A stretch of DNA of 29,309 nt from DAOVVL01 sp965603095. GTDB lineage: Bacteria > Pseudomonadota > Alphaproteobacteria > Rhodospirillales > Magnetovibrionaceae. The notes beneath the pieces were generated by a model. It was not told the DNA's origin and ran no database searches. It saw only the letters and a program-made list of their open reading frames with translations. The DNA lies in contig CBFDBQ010000026.1 in the NCBI GenBank assembly GCA_965603095.1, positions 1 through 29,309 on the forward strand. The letters are read 5' to 3'. Shown here piece after piece: positions 8,815 to 16,405 of the stretch (positions within the stretch are counted from its first letter, which is position 1; every line of letters begins with the position of its first letter). The position numbers were made by a program, and so were the translations under genes.

Positions 8815-9705
8815 TCATTCATTGGTATATAATTCCTTATTATACACCAATTTTCTAATGTCTGACGGCGTATGCCCCGATTCCCGCAAGGATTTTAGCG
8901 TCATGGACTTTTCCCGTTTGGACATGCGCGAACCGTCTTCGTTTTTTATCATGTTGTGATGTGCATAAACTGGCGTATCCAAGCCTAACAGCGCCTGAAG
9001 CAGACGATGGAGATGGGTGGCGGAAAACAGATCTTCTCCTCGGCTCACCAGTGTAACGCCTTGAATATGGTCATCCAGTGTAACCGCCAGATGATAGCTG
9101 GTGGGTATATCCTTTCGGGCCAGCACCACATCTCCAAATATTTCCGGTTGGGCGGCTATTTCTCCTTTATTTTCATCTTTCCATGCAAGAGGCGACATTT
9201 TTTTTGCAACATCCATTGCCTTTTCCATATTAAGACGTAGCGCAAAAGGAACATTTTCAGATTTTTTATTTTCTACATCAGACACACCCAAATTAAGACA
9301 GGTTCTGGGATAGGGCGGTCCATCGGGGCCTTGGTTTAACAAATGGGGGGCACTTTGAGATTGCTCAATCTCGGCCATTATTTCTTTTCTAGTGCAAAAA
9401 CATGGGTATAGCAGACCCATTTTATCAAGGCGCATAAGGGCATTTTTATAATCAACCATATGTTCAGATTGGCGCCTTATGGGCGTTTCCCAACTAAGGC
9501 CCAGCCATTCAAGGTCTTCAAAAATTGCCGCCTCGAACTCTGGTCTAGCCCGGCTCATATCTATGTCTTCAATGCGGATTAGAAATTTCCCCCCGGCTGA
9601 TTTGGCCATATCAAACGCCACAATCGCCGCCATGGCATGGCCCAAATGCAACCCCCCGGTGGGGCTGGGGGCAAATCTGGTGACTATTTGTTGTTTCTGG
9701 CTCAT
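8815..9705 (-). CDS. gluQRS: glutamyl-queuosine tRNA(Asp) synthetase
   Basis: A truncated glutamyl-tRNA synthetase paralogue that attaches glutamate to the queuosine base at position 34 of tRNA-Asp. The 296 residues comprise only the Rossmann catalytic domain: RFAPSPTGGLHLGH (HIGH-like HLGH at 20-23), the zinc-binding Cys102, Cys104, Tyr132, Cys136 arrangement (YPCFCTRK and PPYPRTC), and a KMSKS-like SRMSKREKS near 258. The anticodon-binding domain of GltX is missing, which separates this family from true GluRS. The ATG at 9705 is divergent from the HNH gene. It appears to be a single-gene unit or to precede the cheY group after a 155-base gap. Identification is secure. Confidence 0.93.
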   Translation of the reverse strand: MSQKQQIVTRFAPSPTGGLHLGHAMAAIVAFDMAKSAGGKFLIRIEDIDMSRARPEFEAAIFEDLEWLGLSWETPIRRQSEHMVDYKNALMRLDKMGLLYPCFCTRKEIMAEIEQSQSAPHLLNQGPDGPPYPRTCLNLGVSDVENKKSENVPFALRLNMEKAMDVAKKMSPLAWKDENKGEIAAQPEIFGDVVLARKDIPTSYHLAVTLDDHIQGVTLVSRGEDLFSATHLHRLLQALLGLDTPVYAHHNMIKNEDGSRMSKREKSMTLKSLRESGHTPSDIRKLVYNKELYTNE

Positions 9706-9823
9706 TTAGGTAACCGGTCTCTTAAATTCAGGTCGATTCACGGGGATAGATAAATATTTGGCAACAAATACCACATATAGTAACCTGCAGACACTGGTTA
9801 GTGAACGTAACGTGGGGTTTTTA

Positions 9824-10372
9824 ATGCTTAATCTCCAGACGCTGGTTCTTAATGCCGACTTCCGCCCGCTTTCGTACCATCCGCTTTCTTTGTGGTCGTG
9901 GCGAGATGCGGTAAGCGCGCTATTGCTTGATCGGGTGAACCTAGTCGAAAACTATGACGTTAAAGTACATTCACCATCCATAGAGCTTGAGGTTCCTTCG
10001 GTGGTGGCCCTTAAACGCTACATTCGCTTTGATGGCAGGCCGGCCTTTACCCGTTACAACATATATTTGCGCGATGGTTTTTCCTGCCAATATTGCGGCG
10101 ACAGGTTCCCCACAAATGATCTCACCTTTGACCACGTCCAACCCAAAAGCAGAGGTGGGCGCACCGAATGGGAAAATGTAGTTTCAGCCTGTGCACCGTG
10201 CAACATCAAGAAATCCAACCGCACCCCGCTTGAGGCCAAAATGCCGCTTGTTCAGCCCCCGGGGGAGCCATCCATCGGCTTGCTTAATCGGGTGGCAAAA
10301 TCGCTTCGTGGCGGAAATGTGCATCATACATGGGTGGATTATGTCTATTGGGACAGCGAATTGCAGAGCTAA
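9824..10372 (+). CDS. HNH endonuclease
   Basis: A 182-residue HNH nuclease of a type common and chromosomal in alphaproteobacteria. The N-terminal part (LVLNADFRPLSYHPLSLW) is the family hallmark; the HNH domain spans about 74-130 with zinc cysteines Cys88, Cys91, Cys123 and Cys126, the catalytic FDH (Asp103-His104) and asparagines Asn118 and Asn127. It should bind a metal and cut DNA, but its physiological role is unknown. I chose ATG 9824 because family members begin just before this hallmark. The frame is open further back to a TTG at 9758, adding 22 residues; that extension contains a duplicate of the NLQTLV peptide seen at the start of the core, so the longer form cannot be dismissed. 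A 222-base gap separates it from rpsD. Confidence 0.85.
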   Translation: MLNLQTLVLNADFRPLSYHPLSLWSWRDAVSALLLDRVNLVENYDVKVHSPSIELEVPSVVALKRYIRFDGRPAFTRYNIYLRDGFSCQYCGDRFPTNDLTFDHVQPKSRGGRTEWENVVSACAPCNIKKSNRTPLEAKMPLVQPPGEPSIGLLNRVAKSLRGGNVHHTWVDYVYWDSELQS

Positions 10373-10594
10373 AATGCTTGTTTTTAGCTGTTTTCACTCT
10401 CTTATGGTCTAATTGCTGCTATATGAGCGAAAAGCCTTGCTAAGGCCTCCAATTTCCTTATATTCCGCCTTTCTAAAAGCATTTCCGGGAACGTTTGCTT
10501 TGGGCTCTTTAGCTCTTATCAACGCCCCTCTGCCAAGGCAGGGGAAAAGGCATACCGGGACAACAATTAACCATCTTTAAAAGGTGATGAAAAA
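10373..10594 (+). promoter_or_regulatory. rpsD promoter/leader region
   Basis: A 222-base non-coding stretch before rpsD. TTGCTT at 10495-10500 and TATCAA at 10517-10522, spaced by 16, are a plausible promoter. A GC-rich hairpin (CCCCT..TGCC/GGCAGGGG, about 10525-10544) would sit in the leader, between promoter and ribosome site. Another short hairpin (GCCTT/AAGGC, 10433-10445) lies further up. S4 is an autoregulator in other bacteria, so the leader hairpin might be a control site; this is inference. Confidence 0.35.
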
Positions 10595-11212
10595 ATGTCG
10601 AAGCGTATTCGCTCAAAATACAAGATTAACCGCCGTCTTGGCTGTAATCTTTGGGGTCGCCCCAAAAGCCCATTTAATACCCGTGACTATGCCCCGGGCC
10701 AGCATGGTCGCAGCCGTCGTAACAAGCCGACCGATTACGGTACACAGCTTATGGCTAAGCAAAAGCTCAAAGGCTATTACGGCAACATTTCGGAAAAACA
10801 ATTCCGCAAATATTACTCAGATGCCGCGCGGCGTCCTGGTGATGCGTCAGAAAACCTTATTGGCATTCTTGAGCGCCGCTTGGATGCGGTTGTTTACCGT
10901 ATGAAGTTCGTTCCAACCGTGTTTTCATCACGCCAAGTGGTTAACCACGGTCACATAACGGTCAACGGTAAAACAGTTAACATTCCGTCTTACATGGTTA
11001 AAGAAGGCGACACTGTTGAACTGAAATCAAAATCATTGAACATACCCATGGTTATTGAGGCGCTTAATTCGTCCGAACGCGAAGTTCCCGATTACATGGA
11101 TGTCGATACCAAACAGGGTAAGGGCAAGTTTGTCCGCACCCCAACATTTGCCGATGTTCCTTATCCGGTACAGATGGAACCAAATCTGGTTATCGAATTT
11201 TATTCACGCTAA
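10595..11212 (+). CDS. rpsD: 30S ribosomal protein S4
   Basis: Primary 16S rRNA-binding protein that nucleates assembly of the small-subunit body. All 205 residues are present: the N-terminal extension (MSKRIRSKYKINRRLG), the S4 globular region with QHGRSRR, and the S4 RNA-binding domain (about 94-155) with RLDAVVYRMKFVPT and the SRQVVNHGHITVNGK signature. This is the zinc-free form without the N-terminal cysteine cluster. The ATG at 10595 has a strong ribosome site, AAAGGTGATGA, close to the complement of the 16S 3' end. It stands alone rather than in the alpha operon with rpsM/rpsK/rpoA, as is normal in alphaproteobacteria, and ends in a clear terminator. Confidence 0.97.
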   Translation: MSKRIRSKYKINRRLGCNLWGRPKSPFNTRDYAPGQHGRSRRNKPTDYGTQLMAKQKLKGYYGNISEKQFRKYYSDAARRPGDASENLIGILERRLDAVVYRMKFVPTVFSSRQVVNHGHITVNGKTVNIPSYMVKEGDTVELKSKSLNIPMVIEALNSSEREVPDYMDVDTKQGKGKFVRTPTFADVPYPVQMEPNLVIEFYSR

Positions 11213-11277
11213 GTGAATAATGCACGTATTTATAACTACAGCTGTATGTACGTGTAAAAATTTTATATAAATTAAAG

Positions 11278-11305
11278 CGCTCGCAAATTTTGCGGGCGTT
11301 TTTTT
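11278..11305 (+). terminator. rho-independent terminator of rpsD
   Basis: A 9-bp stem (11278-11286 pairing with 11290-11298, one T-G wobble, mostly G/C) with a 3-base loop is followed by seven T residues. It lies 65 bases after the rpsD stop and is the clearest intrinsic terminator in the window. Confidence 0.85.
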
Positions 11306-11309
11306 ATAC

Positions 11310-11353
11310 ATTATTTACTAGAAAGTAATGTATTATTTATTAGAATGGTTATA
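11310..11353 (+). repeat. imperfect 22-bp-period direct repeat
   Basis: The 14-mers ATTATTTACTAGAA (11310-11323) and ATTATTTATTAGAA (11332-11345) differ at one base and are spaced 22 bases apart, about two helical turns. They precede a perfect TATAAT at 11350-11355 that could be the -10 of the PAS gene. Such spacing would suit cooperative binding of a regulator, though the AT-rich context makes chance possible. Confidence 0.4.
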
Positions 11354-11383
11354 ATAATGCATTACAGCTAGGATTCTCTAGCT
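11350..11383 (+). promoter_or_regulatory. -10 box and leader hairpin of the PAS gene
   Basis: TATAAT at 11350-11355 is a perfect -10; no good -35 is present. Downstream, AGCTAG (11366-11371) pairs with CTAGCT (11378-11383) around a 6-base loop, a hairpin ending four bases before the ATG at 11388 and occupying the place of the ribosome site. No Shine-Dalgarno sequence is visible before that ATG. Confidence 0.35.
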
Positions 11384-11387
11384 TTAG

Positions 11388-11792
11388 ATGTGGGTAACCC
11401 TCGTGGTAAAATCAGATTTTATATCTGCTGATTCTTCTCAGGCAGAAGCAGATGAAACAATTTCTTCATTTAAAACATTGGTGGAAGAGTATTCCAATGA
11501 TGGAATTATTGATTTCAAAATCGTTGCCGAGCGCCCATTCCAAGGTTTTTGGAAACACATGATAATTTATAAATATCTGCCCGAAGAGGATGATTTTGTT
11601 GTTGTCATGTTTGGCACGCGTGTTGCCGACTTTCACGGTCAAGACTGGACGGGTAAAAAAATATCTGAACTTGGTATTGACGAAGAAAGCACCAAGCAAA
11701 TGATAAAATTAAACAGGGACGCATTGCTTAATCGCGAACATTTATTTGTAAGTGGTGCTATAAACTTAGATAAAAATGAATATCGAAATTAG
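11388..11792 (+). CDS. PAS_5-like sensor domain protein, truncated by in-frame TAG
   Basis: The 134 residues resemble the single-domain PAS_5 proteins abundant in Rhodospirillales. A short acidic N-terminus is followed by a helix with FQGFWKHMIIYKYLP and then the PAS core VVMFGTRVADFHGQDWTGKK (about 71-90), matching the family pattern of G-T-R-V, G-x-D-x-T-G-K. The frame ends at TAG 11790-11792, but the same frame continues without shift for 25 more codons with the expected C-terminal PAS strand. As it stands the protein lacks its last beta strand and may not fold. The start is uncertain: ATG 11388 lacks a ribosome site and an in-frame GTG at 11403 is possible. It follows the rpsD terminator, so it has its own promoter. 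Ligand and partner are unknown. Confidence 0.7.
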   Translation: MWVTLVVKSDFISADSSQAEADETISSFKTLVEEYSNDGIIDFKIVAERPFQGFWKHMIIYKYLPEEDDFVVVMFGTRVADFHGQDWTGKKISELGIDEESTKQMIKLNRDALLNREHLFVSGAINLDKNEYRN

Positions 11793-11870
11793 CATCAGAT
11801 GAAAGTTCCCATGAGCAGAAATGGCGAAGTAAACGAAGTTCTAGTTTGTGTGGTTTCAAACTGGAAATAA
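11793..11870 (+). pseudogene. 3' remainder of the PAS_5 gene beyond the premature TAG
   Basis: In the same frame as the upstream ORF, 25 further codons read HQMKVPMSRNGEVNEVL and on to a TAA at 11868-11870. The pattern K-x-P-M-S-x-N-G-E-V-x-x-x-L is what PAS_5 proteins have at their C-terminal strand. With it the protein would be about 160 residues, a normal length. The TAA is immediately followed by the stop of the convergent HAD gene at 11871, which suggests this was the ancestral gene end. The TAG sits where relatives often have Trp, so TGG to TAG is the simplest origin. Confidence 0.65.
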
Positions 11871-12554
11871 TTATTTAGTATTTGTTACCAAATTTGCCAA
11901 CCCGCTCAAATCTTTTAATTCAACCAGCGGTTTGAACGGTAATTGCTCAGCCACCTGTCCGCCTCGGTTTATCCATGCCACCTGAAACCCAAATGCGCTA
12001 GCGCCTGCCGCATCCCAGCCATTGGCAGAAACAAAACAAATATTTTCAGGTTTGATTTTTAACCTATCAACCGCCAACTGATAAACTTTGGGGTCGGGTT
12101 TATAAACGCCAACTTCTTCAACCGATAAAACCATATCTAAAAGTCCGTCAATACCCGCGCTGGTGGTGGCGTTTTTAAGCATGTCCGGGCTGCCGTTGGA
12201 AAGGATGGCGGTTTTCATTCCCGCTTTGTTTAATGCTTCGAGCATGGGTTTTGCTTCGGCGTAGGGGGTTAGGACTTCAAAAAATTCTAACAACCTTGCC
12301 CGCAAAGACACATCGTTAAGACCCAAAGTTTGCATGGAAAAATCTAGCGCACTTTCGGTGACTTCGCGAAAATCTGCGTGCTTGCCCATTAATGAACGCA
12401 ACCACGTATATTGCAATTGTTTGGCCCGCCATAGCTCGGCCAAGGCTTGGGCTTTGTCTCCTAACTCGTCATTACAGCTTTGGGCGGCTGAATTGAGATC
12501 CAGCAGCGTGCCATAGGCATCAAATACGCAAGCTGTAATATTTTTAAATGGCAA
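11871..12554 (-). CDS. haloacid dehalogenase type II-like HAD hydrolase
   Basis: A 227-residue HAD-superfamily enzyme of the (S)-2-haloacid dehalogenase type. The nucleophile is Asp12 in CVFDAYGTLLD; motif II is the Ser/Asn of ILSNGSPDML, motif III the Lys of YKPDPKVYQ, and the last motif FVSANGWDAAGA carries the Ser-Asn-Asp set typical of the dehalogenase branch rather than the DD set of phosphatases. Members act on L-2-haloacids, but many genomic copies have unknown natural substrates. The start is TTG at 12554, two bases after the grxD stop; no ATG gives the right N-terminus. The near-contact with grxD points to translational coupling at the end of the pur-bolA-grxD transcript. Whether it really dehalogenates cannot be told. 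Confidence 0.85.
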   Translation of the reverse strand: MPFKNITACVFDAYGTLLDLNSAAQSCNDELGDKAQALAELWRAKQLQYTWLRSLMGKHADFREVTESALDFSMQTLGLNDVSLRARLLEFFEVLTPYAEAKPMLEALNKAGMKTAILSNGSPDMLKNATTSAGIDGLLDMVLSVEEVGVYKPDPKVYQLAVDRLKIKPENICFVSANGWDAAGASAFGFQVAWINRGGQVAEQLPFKPLVELKDLSGLANLVTNTK

Positions 12555-12556
12555 TG

Positions 12557-12895
12557 TTAAGCGGCCTTGTAACCAATGCCTTTGTCGTCGAACAATTTTT
12601 GCAATTCACCGGCTTCATACATTTCTTTAACAATGTCGCAACCGCCAACAAATTCACCTTTAACGTAAAGCTGGGGAATGGTTGGCCAGTTTGAAAATGC
12701 CTTGATACCTTCGCGAACTTCGCCGTCTTGTAAAACGTCAATGCCTTTGAATTTTACCTGCATCTGGGTTAGTGCACCAACCACCGCTGCGGAAAAACCG
12801 CACTGGGGAAACATTGGATTGCCCTTCATGAAAAGAACTACTTGGTTTTCATCAATTTCAGATTGAATTGTTGCAAATGCTGGGTTGTCGCTCAT
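12557..12895 (-). CDS. grxD: monothiol glutaredoxin, Grx4 family
   Basis: A 112-residue monothiol glutaredoxin with the single-cysteine CGFS active site at residues 32-35 (PMFPQCGFSAAVV) and the glutathione-binding WPTIPQLYVKGEFVGGCD downstream. Grx4-type proteins ligate a glutathione-bound [2Fe-2S] cluster as homodimers, or as heterodimers with BolA, and pass clusters to targets or sense iron status. Its immediate upstream neighbour is bolA, 26 bases away, which is the classic genetic pairing for this complex. It is in the tail of the purine gene cluster, an arrangement conserved in alphaproteobacteria; PurF is an Fe-S enzyme in many bacteria, but a functional link is speculation. Identification is secure. 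Confidence 0.95.
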   Translation of the reverse strand: MSDNPAFATIQSEIDENQVVLFMKGNPMFPQCGFSAAVVGALTQMQVKFKGIDVLQDGEVREGIKAFSNWPTIPQLYVKGEFVGGCDIVKEMYEAGELQKLFDDKGIGYKAA

Positions 12896-12921
12896 GATAT
12901 TTATATCCTTAAAAATAGTTG

Positions 12922-13155
12922 TTATTCGGGTGCAGATGTTTGCAGGCCAAGGGCGTGCAATTCACCACCCATGCGTCCTTGCAGGGCGGCGTAAACCATC
13001 TGGTGTTGTTGAACGCGAGATTTGCCGGCGAATTCTTTTGAAATTACGCGGGCGGCATAATGGTCGCCATCACCGCGCAGGTCATCAATATGAACCTCGG
13101 CATCGGGTAGCGCTTCTTTGATTAAGCTTTCTATGTGGGCGGCATCCATGGCCAT
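12922..13155 (-). CDS. BolA family protein
   Basis: A 77-residue BolA-like protein with the class II KH-like fold. The N-terminal helix (IESLIKEALPDAEVHIDDL) is followed by GDGDHYAARVISKEF, and the conserved RVQQHQMVYAAL contains the histidine that with a second histidine or cysteine coordinates the [2Fe-2S] cluster in BolA-glutaredoxin heterodimers. It ends with the usual helix holding LHALGLQT. The full length and position just before grxD suggest the short BolA (YrbA/IbaG-like or Fra2-like) form acting with GrxD in iron-sulfur handling rather than the DNA-binding morphogene. It lies 49 bases after purL on the same strand. Confidence 0.92.
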   Translation of the reverse strand: MAMDAAHIESLIKEALPDAEVHIDDLRGDGDHYAARVISKEFAGKSRVQQHQMVYAALQGRMGGELHALGLQTSAPE

Positions 13156-13204
13156 TGATAATATCCTTAAACTTTTAATGGGCTTAATGGTATTTGGTTA
13201 TTTT

Positions 13205-15433
13205 TTAATGCGCTTCCGGGTGCGACATGAAATCTGGCATCCAGTTTTCATGGGCATCTTTAAGCTCTGCCACAGATATGGAGTGTGTGGTGCCAATCGT
13301 CAACTCCGAACCTTCAACCGTGCCTGCCAATGTTGCATAAACACCTGATTTTTCAGCCCGTTCTAGCATTCCTTCGGCGTCAGTTGTGGTCACAATATAA
13401 CGCGCCTGATCTTCGCCAAAGGCCCATGCGTGAATAGGGGTATTGCCGCTTAAGTCTTCGACGTTGGCACCCATATTTGATGCCATAGCCATCTCGGCCA
13501 AGGCCACCAATATACCGCCATCGGAAATATCATGGCAGGCGCTGACGGCTCCTGAAATTATTTCATCCCGCACAAAATCACCGTTTTTGCGTTCTAAGCT
13601 CAAATCAACGCTTGGCGGTGCGCCGTCTTCCATTGAAAGACCATCTCGGCCAATAATTTCCATAAGATATTGCGATTGGCCAAGATGGCCCGCGGTTTCA
13701 CCAATAATTATTATTGCTTGGCCTGCGGCCGCAAAAGCAACACCAACGGTTTTGGAAACATCATCTAAAATACCAACCCCGCCAATGGTCGGCGTCGGCA
13801 ATATGCCGGTGCCGTTGGTTTCGTTGTAAAGCGAGACGTTGCCTGAAACCACTGGGTAATCTAGCTGGGTACAAGCGTCGGCTATGCCTTCGCAGGCGCC
13901 AACAAACTGGCCCATAATTTCTGGGCGTTGCGGGTTACCAAAATTCATGTTGTCGGTTATGGCCAGCGGCCTCGCTCCGGTTGCGGTTAGGTTGCGCCAA
14001 CTTTCCGCCACTGCCTGTCTGCCACCCATAACCGGGTCGGCAAAAACATAACGCGGTGTCACGTCAGATGTCATGGCCAATGCTTTTTGGGTTCCATGCA
14101 CACGAACCACGGCGGCGTCACCACCCGGGCGCTGAACGGTATCGGTCATAACCATGTGGTCATATTGTTCCCATATCCAGCGGCGTGAACATCCATTGGC
14201 ACCACCAACCATGGTTTTAAGGGCTGCCATCAAATCATCAGGGGCCTTAACGTCTTCTGCTTTTAATGTTTGGCGTTGGGGCGTTGGTACCCAGGGGCGG
14301 TCATATTCGGGGCTGGCGGCGGCCAGTGGATCAATGGGCAGGTCGGCAATTTTTTCGCCTTTATGAAATAAAACCATATGCCCGGTTCCGCTTGCATCGG
14401 GCTCGGTCAATTTGCCAATTACGGCGAAATCAAGTTCCCATTTTTCAAAAATCTTTTGTGCCATTTCTTCTTTGCCGGGATGGAGCACCATAAGCATTCG
14501 CTCTTGGCTTTCTGACAACATCATTTCATAGGCCGTCATGTTTTCTTCGCGCTGCGGTACCGCATCAAGGTTCATATCAATGCCAACCCCGCCGTTAGAT
14601 GCCATTTCAAACGATGATGATGTTAGGCCGGCCGCACCCATGTCCTGAATGGCGACAATGGCGTCGGTTGCCATTAATTCAAGGCAAGCTTCGAGCAATA
14701 ATTTTTCGGTAAACGGATCGCCAACTTGCACAGTCGGGCGTTTGTCTTCGGTGGCTTCGGTAAATTCGGTGCTGGCCATGGTCGCACCATGAATACCATC
14801 GCGCCCGGTTTTAGAACCCACATAAACAACCGGATAGCCAATGCCAGCGGCGGCTGAATAAAATATTTTGTTGGTTTTGGCCAGACCGACAGTCATGGCA
14901 TTTACCAAAATGTTGCCATCGTAGCTTTGATCAAATTCGCATTCGCCGCCAACCGTTGGCACACCCATGCAATTGCCATAACCGCCAATGCCTTCGACCA
15001 CACCGTGAACCAGATGCCTGGTTTTTGGGTGCTCGGGCCGGCCAAAGCGCAACGCATTAAGGTTGGCAATGGGTCTTGCCCCCATGGTGAACACATCACG
15101 CATAATGCCACCAACACCGGTGGCCGCACCTTGGTATGGTTCGATGTAGCTAGGGTGATTGTGGCTTTCCATTTTAAAAATGGCAGCGTCGCCATCGCCA
15201 ATATCAATAATACCAGCGTTTTCACCGGGGCCGCAAATTACCCACGGGGCTTCGGTTGGTAATGTTTTTAGCCATTTTTTTGATGACTTGTACGAGCAGT
15301 GCTCAGACCACATGACCGAAAAAATACCCAGCTCGGTAATGTTTGGCACGCGCCCCATTATTTCCAGAACTAACTGATATTCTTCTTCGGACAGCCCGTG
15401 TTCGGCAACAATTTCAGGAGTTATTTTGCTCAT
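13205..15433 (-). CDS. purL: phosphoribosylformylglycinamidine synthase, large subunit
   Basis: ATP-dependent FGAM synthase, the fourth step of de novo purine synthesis. The 742-residue length is that of the small-type PurL, which needs separate PurS and PurQ subunits; both genes lie directly upstream. The N-terminus shows VPNITELGIFSVMWSEHCSY with the catalytic His45, followed by two AIRS-like repeats: ATP/FGAR contacts at MESHNHPSYIEPYQGAATGV, the metal site AIQDMGAAGLTSS, and the second copy with NMNFGNP and HDISDGGILVALAE. The ATG at 15433 abuts the purQ stop exactly, so translation is probably coupled. Frame and ends are intact. Identification is secure. Confidence 0.97.
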   Translation of the reverse strand: MSKITPEIVAEHGLSEEEYQLVLEIMGRVPNITELGIFSVMWSEHCSYKSSKKWLKTLPTEAPWVICGPGENAGIIDIGDGDAAIFKMESHNHPSYIEPYQGAATGVGGIMRDVFTMGARPIANLNALRFGRPEHPKTRHLVHGVVEGIGGYGNCMGVPTVGGECEFDQSYDGNILVNAMTVGLAKTNKIFYSAAAGIGYPVVYVGSKTGRDGIHGATMASTEFTEATEDKRPTVQVGDPFTEKLLLEACLELMATDAIVAIQDMGAAGLTSSSFEMASNGGVGIDMNLDAVPQREENMTAYEMMLSESQERMLMVLHPGKEEMAQKIFEKWELDFAVIGKLTEPDASGTGHMVLFHKGEKIADLPIDPLAAASPEYDRPWVPTPQRQTLKAEDVKAPDDLMAALKTMVGGANGCSRRWIWEQYDHMVMTDTVQRPGGDAAVVRVHGTQKALAMTSDVTPRYVFADPVMGGRQAVAESWRNLTATGARPLAITDNMNFGNPQRPEIMGQFVGACEGIADACTQLDYPVVSGNVSLYNETNGTGILPTPTIGGVGILDDVSKTVGVAFAAAGQAIIIIGETAGHLGQSQYLMEIIGRDGLSMEDGAPPSVDLSLERKNGDFVRDEIISGAVSACHDISDGGILVALAEMAMASNMGANVEDLSGNTPIHAWAFGEDQARYIVTTTDAEGMLERAEKSGVYATLAGTVEGSELTIGTTHSISVAELKDAHENWMPDFMSHPEAH

Positions 15434-16108
15434 CTAAGCCACCACTTTGCCAGAATAATTAATGAGGGCATCAAGCATTGGTGCGCCGTCAGTTCCGCCC
15501 AGCTGTTCGTCAACCAGCCGTTCGGGATGCGGCATCAAGCCCAATACATTTCCGGCTTCGTTATAAACCCCGGCTATGGAATTGAGCGAGCCATTGGGGT
15601 TATCAACATAGCGAAACGCAACTTGGCCGTTTCCTTCGATACGTTTTAGGGTTTCATCATCGGTAAAATAATTACCATCATGATGGGATACGGGGATGGT
15701 AATTTTTTGCCCCTTTGTATAGCCATTGGTAAACGCGGTGTCGTTTCGTTCAACCGTTAATTCAACATCTTTGCAAATGAATTTAAGGTTGGCATTGCGC
15801 ATTAATACACCCGGTAAAATCTCGGCTTCGGTTAATACTTGAAAACCATTGCAAACACCCAATAACAACCCGCCACTATCAGCGTGTTTTTTTATTGCTG
15901 TCATAATGGGTGAACGTGCGGCCATTGCCCCGCAACGCAAGTAATCGCCATAGGAAAATCCGCCGGGAACCGCAACCAAATCATACCCGGACAGGTCGGT
16001 TTCACGGTGCCACACCATATCAACTGGCTTAGAGATGGAGCGCTCTAGCGCAACCTGCATATCGCGGTCACAGTTAGAGGCGGGAAAAACTATCACGCAG
16101 GCTTTCAT
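15434..16108 (-). CDS. purQ: phosphoribosylformylglycinamidine synthase, glutaminase subunit
   Basis: Class I glutamine amidotransferase that supplies ammonia to PurL. The 224 residues show the oxyanion loop AVPGGFSYGDYLR, the nucleophile Cys86 in LLLGVCNGFQVL and the His194-Pro-Glu196 of the triad in GLMPHPERLVDE. The ATG at 16108 lies 42 bases after purS. The stop (TAG) directly touches the purL ATG with no spacer. PurS, PurQ and PurL form one complex in the cytoplasm, so the gene order mirrors the assembly. Confidence 0.97.
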   Translation of the reverse strand: MKACVIVFPASNCDRDMQVALERSISKPVDMVWHRETDLSGYDLVAVPGGFSYGDYLRCGAMAARSPIMTAIKKHADSGGLLLGVCNGFQVLTEAEILPGVLMRNANLKFICKDVELTVERNDTAFTNGYTKGQKITIPVSHHDGNYFTDDETLKRIEGNGQVAFRYVDNPNGSLNSIAGVYNEAGNVLGLMPHPERLVDEQLGGTDGAPMLDALINYSGKVVA

Positions 16109-16150
16109 TTGGTCCTCGGGGGGATGGTAAGCTAACTATTTAAATGATTG

Positions 16151-16393
16151 TTATTTAATTATTTCGATTTCGTAGTTTTCAATGACCGTATTTGCCAATA
16201 ACTGGCGACACATTGCATCTACCTGTTCATGGGCTTTGCTCGGGTCGGTTTCATCAATATCTAATTCAATGAATTTTCCTTGGCGGACTTCGTTAATGCC
16301 TTTAAACGCTAGCCCGGTAAGGGTGTGTTCAATGGCTTTTCCCTGTGGGTCGAGTACGCCGTTTTTAAGGGTAACGTGGACAGTCGCTTTCAA
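16151..16393 (-). CDS. purS: phosphoribosylformylglycinamidine synthase subunit PurS
   Basis: An 80-residue small subunit that bridges PurL and PurQ and aids ammonia channelling. The full family pattern is present: KATVHVTLKNGVLDPQGKAI, then LTGLAFKGINEVRQGKFIEL and the closing LLANTVIENYEIEI. It lies 12 bases downstream of purC and 42 bases upstream of purQ, in the same transcript. Presence of PurS fits the short PurL next door. Identification is secure for its size. Confidence 0.96.
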   Translation of the reverse strand: MKATVHVTLKNGVLDPQGKAIEHTLTGLAFKGINEVRQGKFIELDIDETDPSKAHEQVDAMCRQLLANTVIENYEIEIIK

Positions 16394-16405
16394 TTTTTTA
16401 TTCCC

